Assembly (NCBI RefSeq): GCF_027625995.1
Contig: NZ_CP115396.1
Location: 3,038,001 to 3,102,000, forward strand
From: Hymenobacter yonginensis
GTDB taxonomy: Bacteria; Bacteroidota; Bacteroidia; Cytophagales; Hymenobacteraceae
Length of the DNA: 64,000 bases
Direction: 5' to 3'
The translations under genes and the position numbers were made by a program. Below, one piece after another: positions 13,975 to 22,987 of this stretch. The first letter of the stretch is position 1; each line of letters starts with the position of its first letter. Under the pieces are notes generated by a model. The model saw only the letters and a list, made by a program, of their open reading frames with translations, made no database searches and was not told the DNA's origin.

Positions 13975-16900
13975 CTACGGCTGCCCCGCAATCTGCACGC
14001 GCGTGCCGGCCGAGTGGGTGGTGAATTCCGGCGCGTAGAGGCACTGCAGCTGGCTCAGGCCACCCGAGAAGTTGCCGGCCTGCGCCGCCCGCAGCCGGTA
14101 TTCGAAGGTGTGGGTGCCTTTGGGGAAGAAGCCGATGAAGAAGTTGGTGGCCGCGTCGCGGGGGCTCTCGTAGTAGCCCAGGCCGCCCTGGTAGCGGTAG
14201 CCAGAGGTCTGGCCGATGAGCTCCAGGCCGGCAGCGCGCTGGTCTTTGAGGTGCACGTATTCCAGGTCGCGGTCGGCGCGCAGCACCAGGCGCACCACCA
14301 GCACGTCGCCGACGCGCAGGGGGCTGGCAGCGGTGAGGCGTTCCAGCACCGGGCCGCCGGCGGTGCGTTGCTCGCGGTAGAGCTGGCGCTCCAGCTGCAG
14401 GCCTGTGGCGGCGGGCGTTATCTTATCCAGCTGCTCGAAATACTGCCAGTAGAGCGCGCCCCAGGCCACGCCGGCATCGGTTTTCTGCACCGATACGCGG
14501 CCCTGCGCGGGCTGCACTTCGGCGGCGGGCCAGCTGACTTTGTAATAGCCGGTGCCGGCCTGCTGGGCGGTAGGCGTCACGGGCTTCCCTCCCACCGTCA
14601 CGCGCAGGGGTTGGGTGGGCTGCAGCCAGTCGGAGCCGCGTAGCAGCAGGGCGTAGCAGGCATCGGCGGTGGCGCGGGTGCTGGGCCAGCTCTGGGTCTG
14701 CTTCTGCTTGAGCAGCCAGAGCTTCATTTCATCCACGGATTTCTGGTCGTTCTGCACCTCGTCGAAAGCCTCGATGAGGGTGGCCTGAGTTTCGGTGGGA
14801 GCTTCGCGCCAGTAGTAGCCGCCGCGCACTTCCTTCCAGTACATGCCCAGCTCGGGCGAGTGCAGGGCGTTTTCGGTGAGGGCCGTGAGGATGGCGCGGG
14901 GAGCGGCGGGCTGCTGCTGGCGGTGCAGGGCCAGGGCAATCTGGGCCTGCAGGTAGCGGGTGCGGGCGGGCCAGAAGGTGGCGGCCTGCTGCTGGTAGTA
15001 GGCCAGCGCCGGCTGCGCGGCCTTGGCTACGGCCGGCGCGGCCCAGAAGCTACGGGCATACAGCGCCTGAACCTGCAGATCGGAAAGGTGGTCCTGCTTC
15101 AGATTTACGCCCTTTTGCTGGCGCAGGTCGGTGTAGTCGCGCTGCAGCTCGCCATCGAGGTAAGCCAGGGCCTGGCGCAAGACGGGGGCGGCGCGCTCGT
15201 CCTGGCTGGCATCGAAGGCACCGAGCTTGCGCAGCTTGCCGAAGCCGGCCACGATGAGCTGGGTGATGTAGCGGTCAGCGGGCATCTTCTCAAACCACGG
15301 AAACGCCCCGTTGGGCTGCTGCATGGCGGCCAGCTTGGTGAGGGCGCGGGCGGTTTCGGCCTTCAGGCGGGGCTCATCGAACAGCTCGGTAAGGCGGCGC
15401 ATCCGCTCGGTTTCGCTCTGGGCGTCGCGCACCCAGGGCGTTTCCTGGAGCAGCAGGGCCTTCAACTCAGGGTTCTGGTCGAGCTTGCTGGTGAGGGCGG
15501 CTTTATCCCCACTTTGGGCGGCGCGCTGCCACTCGGCCAGCATAGTCTTGAAGCGCGGATTGCATTGCAGGATTTTGGCCGCCAGCAGGTTGGCGTAGAG
15601 GCGGCTGAACACCTGCTCGGAGCACTCGTAGGGGTACTCCATCAGGTAAGGCAGCGCCTGCACGGCGTACCAAGCCGGGTTTTCGGTCATTTCCAGCGTG
15701 AGCGAGTAGTTGCGCCGGGTGGCCGAGGTGGTGCTGGTCAGCTTCTGCAGCTCAAACTCCCGGGTGGCCGGCCCCACGATGGGCAGCGGCAGGCTTTCGG
15801 TGACCAGCAGACGGTTGGGCAGCACCGGCAGCGTGTTCTGCTCGCCGTCTTCGATGGTTGTTAGTTGTTGGTTGTCGGTTGTTTGTTTGTTCTGGCGGCG
15901 GGCCTTTTTCTGCTCCTTCTTATCCTTGCCTGACAACTGCGTACCGGCAGCTGACAACTCTCCCGACGCCACCACCTTGTATGTTATGGCTTCGATGGGT
16001 AGCTGGCCTTCGGCGGTTTCGGGGAGGATGAGGCTCCAGCTCACAGCTTGGCTCTGGCGGGCGGGCAGATTGAACGCCAGCTGGGCGGGACTTTGCAGCA
16101 CTTTCGCCTCGATGGGCTGCTGAGTACGGGCATCGAGCAGCAGCAACTGGGTGCGGCCGCTGATGGGCGCATCGGTGAGGTTGCTGAGCTTGGCCGAGAA
16201 GGTGAGCTGGTCGCCTTCGCGGAAGAAGCGTGGGGCGTTGGGCGTCACCTGCAGGCTTTTCTGGGTCACCAGCTCGCGCTGCAGCATGCCGGAGTGCAGC
16301 TGCTGGTCGTGGGCCAGGGTGAGCAGTTGCCAGCGGGTTACGGCCTCGGGCATCTGGAACTCCAGCACGATTTCGCCTTGGGCGTTGGTGCGCACGGCGG
16401 GCGCCCACAAAGCCGTTTCGCGGAAGTCGGTGCGGGCCTGCACGTTGCTGAGGTCGGGTTGGGCAGCGGGTTCTGATACAGTTGGCGCCGCGTCTTTAAA
16501 CTTAGGCGAATGTGCCACTCCGCGCATCCTGACTTTACCATCACTGCTTGGAGCGGCTGCCATTGCAGCAGCTTCAATCCGGTCTTCCATACGCGCATTA
16601 CCCATTGCTGTACGAGTTAGTACTGCTTTATCAGCAAGCTCCGTCTGATCCGGAATTGCATCCTCGCCCATAAAGCCCCACATATTGAGGTGCGGGTAGA
16701 CGAGGCTCCAGACCGGACCGGCCACGGGGTTGCCGTCAAACAGCTCCGTGGATTCCTCCACGCCAAACCGGCCGTTCCAGGCCAGCACGGCGGGGTAGTA
16801 TGGCTGGGCAAACTCCGGCTCCGCGAAGGAGTGCGGCCGGAAAACGTCCAGCGACTTATCGTAGAGCGAGGCCAGCAGCTCGGCCGCGGCGGGCTGGCCG

Positions 16901-19900
16901 TTGGCCTGGCGGATGGTGACGCGCCAGGTTTCCTGTTGGCCGGGCTGCAGCTTGTCGCGGAAGGTGGCGATGCTGAGGGTTAGTGGCGCGGGCGGCGTGG
17001 CGACCTGCACGGTGGCTTCGTGGCGGTAGAGGCGGTTGTCGCGGATTTGCGTGAGGTGCAGATGCAGCTCCGCGCCGTCGAGGGCGGCGGTGGTCGGAAT
17101 TTCCACCACGCGCTGCTCGTTGGCGGTCAGCGTGAGCCACTCGTGGCGCAGGGTTTCGCCCTTGGCTTCCACTTCCAGCAGCACCCGCGCCCCGGCGGCG
17201 CTGCCTACCAGGAAGCGGGCCGGCTGGCCGGGCAGCACGCTATCCTGCAGGGCCACAAACCAGTCGAAGGTGGGCACGGGCAGCGTGGCGGCGGTGGCTG
17301 AAAAGAGCGTGAAGCGCTGCTCGGCTTTGGCCTCCGGCGCGTCGGCGGTGGCGGCCGGCGCGGTGGCTTCCAGCAGGTAGCGGCCGGGCTCCTGAGTGGA
17401 CAGCGAGGCGCGCAGGTTGGGCAGCAGGGGCGTTTTATCTGTATCGAACTCCTGGGTCAGCACGAGGGTACGGGCCCAGGTGCTGTCGTTGTCTTCGCGG
17501 GCGTAGGCGTCCAGCGGGAAGCGGCGCTGGAACTCTTCGCGGCTCAGGGCTTCGCGCTCGGGCCGGTCCCAGGCGCGGGGGCGCAGGGCACGGGTGGGCG
17601 GCGTGAGGCGGAACAGGCGCAGCGTGCCCCGGGCCGGGCGCGGCTCGCCGGCCGCGTTGGTGCTCAGGAGCTGCAACGGTGGCAGCTGCTCGCGGTTGAG
17701 CTGCTCGGGCACGTCGAGGCGCAGGGAAAGAGCGCTGGTGCCGAGGCTCACGCGCTGCTGGCCGGTGCGGGTTTCGCCGGCCGCGTCGGTCACGTCGGCC
17801 GTCACCTCAAACGCGTAGCCGGGGCCCCAGCCGCGCTTGCCGGGGCCGGCCGTGGCGTCGCCCTTGGCCACGAACGTGACGGTGAAGCCCCCGGCCGAGT
17901 CCGTCTGCGCTTTGCCGCTGAGGATTTCCAGCTCGGGCGGCCCCTGCATCCCATACAGGCTGCGGAAGCTCATTCCGAACAAAGGCCAGAACGTGCGCCG
18001 CACCACCCGGTACTGCACCGTGGCACCATCAATGGGCTGGCCGGCGTAGGCGGTAGCCTTGCCCCGCACCGTCACGGATTGGCCCAGCACGGGCGTGCCC
18101 GTCACCGGCTCAAACGTCACCTGGAACGTGGGCCGCTTGTAGTCCTCGACGGCAAAGCTGACGCTGCCAGCGTCGGTCTGCAAGCTCATTTCGCCGTTGA
18201 GCAACCCGGTAGGCAGCACCACGGAGCCGTGGAACGAGCCAAAGTCGGATGTGGTGAAGGGCAGCGTCTGTACGGTCTGGCCGTTCACGTCCACGAGCCG
18301 CACCGACACAGCCTGCCTGGTGAGCAGCTGCGACTTGCCGGCGCGGGTTTCGGTGAAGATGCCTTTGAAGTACAGCGTCTGACCGGGCCGGTAGATGGCG
18401 CGGTCGGTGTAGAGGAAGGTGCGGCGCTGGGGCTGCTCCAGCTCCCGCAGGCCCCGGCGCGGACCATAGTAGCCGTTTTGCGTGGTCAGCAGCGAGTCGC
18501 GGCCCTGGGTGAGCAGCAGCGCGCGGAGCTGGGTGTTCTGGCCGGTGGCGGTGCCCAGCGCAATCTGGGTCAGGCCCTCGGCGGTGGTGGTTTGCGCGGT
18601 GCCGCGCCGCTGCTTGTATTGGCCCGCCTTCTGGTCGTAATACTGAAAGAAGGGCAGCACCTGCACGCCGGCCTGGGGAGAGCCGGTCTGGCGGTGCAGC
18701 ACGAGCACCTCGGGGCCTTCCTGGGCGGCGGCATTGCGGCGCAATTCGCTCAGCTCGCTCACGCTCAGCTCAGCGTAGGTGGTAGCCACGCCGGGCTTTT
18801 CTTTGGTAGCCGCTTCCTCAGCGGTGCTCAGCACGATGAGGTAGTGGCCCACCGGCAGCGCCGGGCCGGCGTGCTGCACGGTGTGGGCGCGGTAGTCGGC
18901 GGGGCCGGGCAGCTCCAGGGGCCAGGCGGCGGCGGGCTTGCCGGCCAGCACGCGGGCGTAGAGCTTCTGAAAACGGTCTTCGTCGTAGGACTCCGGCTTT
19001 TCCAGCTGCCGCAGCTGCCGGACTGTGCTGATGCGGTAGGCCTTGGCGTACAGCTTAGGCACGTTGCGCACGTTCAGCTTCAGCAGCCAGGGCTGGCCGG
19101 GCAACACCACTTCTTCGGTAGTGAAGTGCAGCTCCACGGCCTCGATTTCCAGGCGCAGGTTGCGGGCCTGCTGAGCGCCCTGGGTCTTCGGCCAGGCTTT
19201 TTCGGCGGCCAGGGCCAGCGTGCGCGCCTGGGCGGGGTCGGTTTCGCGCAGGCTGTTGGCTTGCTCAAACATAAACCGGCTGGCAATCGGCAAGGCTTTG
19301 TAGGTGTCGATGGCGCGCAGCAGGGCGGCGCGGTACAGCGCGTCTTCGTCGGGCAGAGTGGCGTGCTCGCGCACGAAGCGCAGGCGGGCCAGGTCCACGT
19401 CGGCCAGGGCGGCGGGGTTGGCAGCGGCCTCGCGGAGGCGGAAGGCGGTGAGCTGCTGCAACACCCGCAGCACCTGCAGCTGCCCGTTCAGCGAGTCGGC
19501 CGGTGGCGCGGTCAGCTTTAGCTGCACAAACTCAGCGGCGGGGCCGAACAGGGCCGGATTGGTCAGCTCGAACTGCTCGGCAGGCTTCGTGACGTAGAAC
19601 TCGTCGTTGCCGAGGCCCTCGATGGCGCGGCGGGCCAGCAGGTCGTAAAGCGTGGGCGTGAGGGCGCTGCTTTCGGCGTCGCCGCCGGTTACGGCATAGC
19701 CCAGGGCGGCCAGTTTCAGCTGCTGCTGGCGTTGGGGCTCATCGAGCAAAGAGGCGCGGTAGTGCTGCAGCACAGCGCTGCCCAGGCGGGCGGCATCCCA
19801 GGTGCGGATATCAGCTTGGCTGGCATCGGCGGGGTCGAGTGCGGCGGCACGGGTCCGGTCGTAGAGCTGGTAGCGGTGCTGCTGGTAGTAGTTGGCGTAG

Positions 19901-20250
19901 AGCTGGGCCAGCAGGCTGTGCAGGATGGGCCGGGCCGGAAACTGCGCCGTTTTCAGGTCGGCCTCAACCAGGGCAATGCCTTTTTCGTCAGACTCTTCTT
20001 CGCGCTCATCCAGCAGGCGCAGCTTGTAGAGAAGAGCGCGCAGGTACTCGGGCGTGTCCTGGCGCTGGCGGGCCTGCTGGTAAATGGCCTCTACCAGCTT
20101 ATCGGCCGAGGCCGTCTGGTCTTTGGCCAGCAGCTGGTCGATTTTCTTCCAGGCGGCGGGGGTACCGGGGCCGGCACCCGTCGGCGGGTTTTGGGAGGAG
20201 CCAGGGAGCAACATCAGCAGGGCCAGCAAACTAAAGAGGAAGGAACGCAT
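13975..20250 (-). CDS. Bacterial alpha-2-macroglobulin family protein
   Basis: Very large exported protein (2091 residues) of the protease-trapping A2M family. A signal peptide without lipobox Cys (ends PGSSQNPP) predicts a soluble protein, unlike the lipoprotein YfaS of E. coli. After a helical N-terminal third come macroglobulin (MG) domains with TDRAIYRPGQTLYFKGIF near residue 620, the FRETALWAPAV segment near 1280 that follows the bait region in this family, and a thioester motif CSEQ (in YPYECSEQVFSR) near residue 1540 within the helical TED domain. The intact CxEQ suggests covalent capture of attacking proteases. A Gln/Asn/Lys-rich insertion near residue 1450 is encoded by heptanucleotide repeats (15857-15891). 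No penicillin-binding protein PbpC gene is adjacent, as is common for many A2M genes. Confidence 0.9.
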   Translation of the reverse strand: MRSFLFSLLALLMLLPGSSQNPPTGAGPGTPAAWKKIDQLLAKDQTASADKLVEAIYQQARQRQDTPEYLRALLYKLRLLDEREEESDEKGIALVEADLKTAQFPARPILHSLLAQLYANYYQQHRYQLYDRTRAAALDPADASQADIRTWDAARLGSAVLQHYRASLLDEPQRQQQLKLAALGYAVTGGDAESSALTPTLYDLLARRAIEGLGNDEFYVTKPAEQFELTNPALFGPAAEFVQLKLTAPPADSLNGQLQVLRVLQQLTAFRLREAAANPAALADVDLARLRFVREHATLPDEDALYRAALLRAIDTYKALPIASRFMFEQANSLRETDPAQARTLALAAEKAWPKTQGAQQARNLRLEIEAVELHFTTEEVVLPGQPWLLKLNVRNVPKLYAKAYRISTVRQLRQLEKPESYDEDRFQKLYARVLAGKPAAAWPLELPGPADYRAHTVQHAGPALPVGHYLIVLSTAEEAATKEKPGVATTYAELSVSELSELRRNAAAQEGPEVLVLHRQTGSPQAGVQVLPFFQYYDQKAGQYKQRRGTAQTTTAEGLTQIALGTATGQNTQLRALLLTQGRDSLLTTQNGYYGPRRGLRELEQPQRRTFLYTDRAIYRPGQTLYFKGIFTETRAGKSQLLTRQAVSVRLVDVNGQTVQTLPFTTSDFGSFHGSVVLPTGLLNGEMSLQTDAGSVSFAVEDYKRPTFQVTFEPVTGTPVLGQSVTVRGKATAYAGQPIDGATVQYRVVRRTFWPLFGMSFRSLYGMQGPPELEILSGKAQTDSAGGFTVTFVAKGDATAGPGKRGWGPGYAFEVTADVTDAAGETRTGQQRVSLGTSALSLRLDVPEQLNREQLPPLQLLSTNAAGEPRPARGTLRLFRLTPPTRALRPRAWDRPEREALSREEFQRRFPLDAYAREDNDSTWARTLVLTQEFDTDKTPLLPNLRASLSTQEPGRYLLEATAPAATADAPEAKAEQRFTLFSATAATLPVPTFDWFVALQDSVLPGQPARFLVGSAAGARVLLEVEAKGETLRHEWLTLTANEQRVVEIPTTAALDGAELHLHLTQIRDNRLYRHEATVQVATPPAPLTLSIATFRDKLQPGQQETWRVTIRQANGQPAAAELLASLYDKSLDVFRPHSFAEPEFAQPYYPAVLAWNGRFGVEESTELFDGNPVAGPVWSLVYPHLNMWGFMGEDAIPDQTELADKAVLTRTAMGNARMEDRIEAAAMAAAPSSDGKVRMRGVAHSPKFKDAAPTVSEPAAQPDLSNVQARTDFRETALWAPAVRTNAQGEIVLEFQMPEAVTRWQLLTLAHDQQLHSGMLQRELVTQKSLQVTPNAPRFFREGDQLTFSAKLSNLTDAPISGRTQLLLLDARTQQPIEAKVLQSPAQLAFNLPARQSQAVSWSLILPETAEGQLPIEAITYKVVASGELSAAGTQLSGKDKKEQKKARRQNKQTTDNQQLTTIEDGEQNTLPVLPNRLLVTESLPLPIVGPATREFELQKLTSTTSATRRNYSLTLEMTENPAWYAVQALPYLMEYPYECSEQVFSRLYANLLAAKILQCNPRFKTMLAEWQRAAQSGDKAALTSKLDQNPELKALLLQETPWVRDAQSETERMRRLTELFDEPRLKAETARALTKLAAMQQPNGAFPWFEKMPADRYITQLIVAGFGKLRKLGAFDASQDERAAPVLRQALAYLDGELQRDYTDLRQQKGVNLKQDHLSDLQVQALYARSFWAAPAVAKAAQPALAYYQQQAATFWPARTRYLQAQIALALHRQQQPAAPRAILTALTENALHSPELGMYWKEVRGGYYWREAPTETQATLIEAFDEVQNDQKSVDEMKLWLLKQKQTQSWPSTRATADACYALLLRGSDWLQPTQPLRVTVGGKPVTPTAQQAGTGYYKVSWPAAEVQPAQGRVSVQKTDAGVAWGALYWQYFEQLDKITPAATGLQLERQLYREQRTAGGPVLERLTAASPLRVGDVLVVRLVLRADRDLEYVHLKDQRAAGLELIGQTSGYRYQGGLGYYESPRDAATNFFIGFFPKGTHTFEYRLRAAQAGNFSGGLSQLQCLYAPEFTTHSAGTRVQIAGQP
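15857..15891. repeat. Heptanucleotide tandem repeat inside the A2M gene
   Basis: Five consecutive 7-base units on the plus strand: GTTGTTA, GTTGTTG, GTTGTCG, GTTGTTT, GTTTGTT. They code, on the minus strand, for a Gln/Asn/Thr-rich linker between the macroglobulin part and the thioester domain. Seven is not a multiple of three, so gain or loss of one unit would shift the frame. Related short TGACAACT units occur close by at 15930-15958. Confidence 0.75.
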
Positions 20251-20439
20251 AGGCTTGAAACGACGGGAAACGGCAAGTTGGTAAAATCCAGATGCCTGTT
20301 CCTGCGCAATTCCATATTCACTCTGGCAGAAAGTTGGCGGCTAGCTCCTGCGTCGGAAGGAAAGCCCGTAGCGAAGCAGTCTATATTCGCGCCGAATACA
20401 ACCAAACAGGTTCACTTACCCCCTATTTTCCTCTTTTTT

Positions 20440-21147
20440 ATGAAGTCCCTATTTACCGCCCTGCTGGGTATGGCAACTGTAACCCTGGCTGCTCCTGCCG
20501 CTGAGGCACAAATCAGTTTTGGCCCCCGCATCGGGGCTAATTTCGCCGATTTCAGCTACCACACTCAGGCGTCGTATGTTCTAAACTCGCAAATGCGCTT
20601 TGGTGCGCAGGCTGGCGTAGCGGCCAACATTGGCTTCGGCAATGTTGCCTTTCAGCCGGCGTTGCTCTACAGCCAAAAGGGCTACCGGGTTGATTTGGAA
20701 GATTCCAGCCCTAACAGGGTCTCGACTCACCAGGAAGAACTACGCCTCAACTATCTGGAAGTACCCCTGAATGTGGTGTATACCGCTAACGGCGCCACAG
20801 GCTTGCAAGTATTTGCTGGTCCATACTTCGGGCTGGCACTGAGTGGCAAGGGCAAAGAGGAGCTGAAGTATACTACTGGCAGCCTCAACGATATTCTTGA
20901 AGGGAAATACGACGTAGAATTCGCCGACCAGGCCGGTACCGACAATTCAAAAGCTTATTACCGCCGCCTCGACCTGGGCGCCACATTTGGCGTGGGCTAC
21001 AAGGTTGGCCCAATGCAGGCACAGCTCGGCTACGCCATGGGTATCAGTAACATTGCCCCCAACGACCGAAATAACGACGAGCCCAAAAACAAAATCCGCA
21101 ACCGCAACCTCCAACTTGGTTTGACCTATTTTTTTGGGGCGAAGTAA
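20440..21147 (+). CDS. PorT-family outer membrane beta-barrel protein
   Basis: 235 residues. The ATG at 20440 opens a clean signal peptide (MKSLFTALLGMATVTLAAPAAEAQ); the much longer upstream frame is a shadow of the A2M gene. The mature protein begins ISFGPRIGANFADFS and continues with paired strands typical of outer-membrane protein beta-barrel (OMP_b-brl_2/PorT-like) proteins: FGAQAGVAANIGFG, FQPALLYSQKGYRV, LEVPLNVVYT, FAGPYFGLALSGKG and the last strand LQLGLTYFFGAK ending close to the C-terminus. The role is structural or transport in the outer membrane; the ligand is unknown. It is divergent from the A2M gene and ended by the terminator at 21164-21206. Confidence 0.85.
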   Translation: MKSLFTALLGMATVTLAAPAAEAQISFGPRIGANFADFSYHTQASYVLNSQMRFGAQAGVAANIGFGNVAFQPALLYSQKGYRVDLEDSSPNRVSTHQEELRLNYLEVPLNVVYTANGATGLQVFAGPYFGLALSGKGKEELKYTTGSLNDILEGKYDVEFADQAGTDNSKAYYRRLDLGATFGVGYKVGPMQAQLGYAMGISNIAPNDRNNDEPKNKIRNRNLQLGLTYFFGAK

Positions 21148-21163
21148 TTGGTGCTGCCTAGAT

Positions 21164-21206
21164 ATAAAAGAAGAGCTGCCGGGTGGACCAGCAGCTCTTC
21201 TTTTAT
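21164..21206. terminator. Bidirectional terminator between convergent genes
   Basis: ATAAAAGAAGAGCTGC pairs perfectly with GCAGCTCTTCTTTTAT around an 11-base loop, giving T-rich ends in both directions. It serves the PorT-type gene and the DinB-like gene. Confidence 0.9.
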
Positions 21207-21237
21207 GCTATACTTTTCCGCTTTAGTTGTGCGCCGC

Positions 21238-21819
21238 TCAGGCCGCCACGCCGTGACCCTGCAGCACCCGCTCGGCCTGCGTTACGTGGCGGCGGATGTG
21301 CACCACCAGCATTTCTAGCACGTCGGTGAGGCGGGGCCAGAGCAGCGGAATGATGGGGTTGGGGATGCGCACGGCGTTGGCGTTGACGCGGCGGGCCTGC
21401 TCCAGCAAGCTCAGCAGCTCATCGAGCTGGCGGCCGAACACCTCCACCACGGTGCGCGGCAGCCGCGAGCCGCTGGGGGCATACTGCTGGGGCGTTTTCA
21501 GAGGTTTGTCCGTGGGCGGCACCTTCAGGGCGGCCGTCATTTTCTGGCCGATGTAGCCGTGTTTCACGGTTTCGGCGGGGGTGCTGCCGCGCTCCTGGGC
21601 CCGCTTGAGCTTGCGCGTGATGGTAGGCAGGTAGAAGCCACCGATGATGTTGAGGTGTTCCAGGCACTGGCCCACGCTCCAGGTGTCGGGCGAGGGTCGA
21701 CGGTTCAGCTGGTCGTCGGTCAGGGGCCGGAAGCGGTGCTGCGTCACTTCACGCAAGGCGGTCAGCTCGGCAGTCAGGCCATCGAAGAATTCGGAGGTGC
21801 GGGTGGTGGGCTGACTCAT
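21238..21819 (-). CDS. DinB-like (DinB_2/YfiT) superfamily protein
   Basis: 193 residues from ATG 21819 (an upstream TTG gives four more). The four-helix layout and conserved His positions of the DinB/YfiT superfamily are visible: WSVGQCLEHLNIIGGFYL near residue 50 and VVHIRRHVTQAERVL near the C-terminus supply three His ligands for a divalent metal. Members act as metal-dependent thiol transferases or hydrolases, often for bacillithiol; the substrate here is unknown. The gene is monocistronic and faces the PorT-type gene across a terminator. Confidence 0.85.
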   Translation of the reverse strand: MSQPTTRTSEFFDGLTAELTALREVTQHRFRPLTDDQLNRRPSPDTWSVGQCLEHLNIIGGFYLPTITRKLKRAQERGSTPAETVKHGYIGQKMTAALKVPPTDKPLKTPQQYAPSGSRLPRTVVEVFGRQLDELLSLLEQARRVNANAVRIPNPIIPLLWPRLTDVLEMLVVHIRRHVTQAERVLQGHGVAA

Positions 21820-21943
21820 GACGGGGTGCAAACAGGATAGAGAGCGGCAGAACGGCGCGTAATGATACGGGCCAGGGGTGGCATCGGCAATTACGCAGCC
21901 TGCATTATAGAAGATTCACACCATTTTCTGATACCTTGTCTAT

Positions 21944-22903
21944 ATGTATCGGTTTCTATTTAGCGTCTTTTTCCTGACTATCTCCGCCTTTTCGGCCTGG
22001 GCCCAGGCAGTGCCCAGCCCCGGCGAAAATATTGCTTCCCTCGTCACGTTCGGGGCCCAGGCCGACCCTAGCTGGGGCGACGACGACTTCACCCAGACCT
22101 TTTTCTTTCTGGTGCCCAAGCAAAACCGCCAGCCGGTGTACATCCGGGTCTTCGACCCCGACTGCGGCGGCCAGCTCGACGAGAAGCGCTTCAACTGGAA
22201 CACCACCACTGAGTTCAGCCTCTACGGCGGCCCCGGCACCCACTCCGCCCCCGACGCCCGCAAGCCCAAACCGGGCGGCAACTTTCGCTCCGGCACCTTG
22301 CTCAAACAGGTGAAGTTTGGGGCCGACGCGAAATACGATGGCAAGTGGTACACGTTCGGGCCGCTCAACCCGCTGGAGGGCGAGTACGTGCCGGAGTTTG
22401 ATGGCTACGTGTTCAAGCTGATTGTGCAGGGCAAAGCCGGCGACGACGGCAACCTGTACCGCTACTTTTTCAGCACCAGCCCCACCCAGAACGTGGCCGT
22501 GGAGGGCGGCAACGCCTTCACCTACGAGTATGCCTTCCGGCTGGTGCCCACCCGGCGCGCCATTACGCACCTCTACCCCTACGTCAACGACCGGGTGGTG
22601 AGCATCACGCAAAGCAACTTCGACCTCGACGGCGACGTGACCATCAAGATCTTCAGCGTGGCTAAAAACGGCCACCCGGCCAGCGTGAGCCAGGACAACG
22701 TGTGGGCCCGCAGCCAGCACCCCATCAGCAGCAAAGAGCACGGCCTCTCGCTGGACATGCGCCTGACCTCGCTCACCAAGGAAGGCAACGACCTGGTGTT
22801 CTACGTCACGGACCAGTACGACGTGGCGCTGCCGTTTTTTGCTATTCCGCTGGGCGGGCCGCCGCGCTACCGCTACGACGTGGACGTGAAAATCCGGAAG
22901 TAG
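21944..22903 (+). CDS. Secreted protein of unknown function, 319 aa
   Basis: A clear signal peptide (MYRFLFSVFFLTISAFSAWAQ) then about 300 residues of mixed beta structure. Early segments read ASLVTFGAQADPSWGDDDF, then FFFLVPKQNRQPVYIRVFDPD; later FDLDGDVTIKIFSVAKNG, a calcium-loop-like DxDGD. The C-terminus is YRYDVDVKIRK without a T9SS sorting domain, so it is probably periplasmic or a surface protein exported another way. Not assigned to a family I know; conserved hypotheticals of this layout occur in the phylum. The start ATG is directly before the signal peptide. Confidence 0.65.
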   Translation: MYRFLFSVFFLTISAFSAWAQAVPSPGENIASLVTFGAQADPSWGDDDFTQTFFFLVPKQNRQPVYIRVFDPDCGGQLDEKRFNWNTTTEFSLYGGPGTHSAPDARKPKPGGNFRSGTLLKQVKFGADAKYDGKWYTFGPLNPLEGEYVPEFDGYVFKLIVQGKAGDDGNLYRYFFSTSPTQNVAVEGGNAFTYEYAFRLVPTRRAITHLYPYVNDRVVSITQSNFDLDGDVTIKIFSVAKNGHPASVSQDNVWARSQHPISSKEHGLSLDMRLTSLTKEGNDLVFYVTDQYDVALPFFAIPLGGPPRYRYDVDVKIRK

Positions 22904-22987
22904 CTGCCGGCCGGGCTTGGGGATGAATAGGCGGCTTGCTATATTGATTGCAGCTTATTCTGTACCAATATTCTATGCTTACCCGGT

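Noticed and set aside
18079..19521. 480-codon open frame opposite the A2M gene
   Set aside because: Low-complexity Gly/Leu/Val/Gln product; the A2M frame on the minus strand has clear domains.
19732..20439. N-terminal extension of the PorT-type protein
   Set aside because: The open frame continues upstream only as A2M antisense; the signal peptide begins at ATG 20440.
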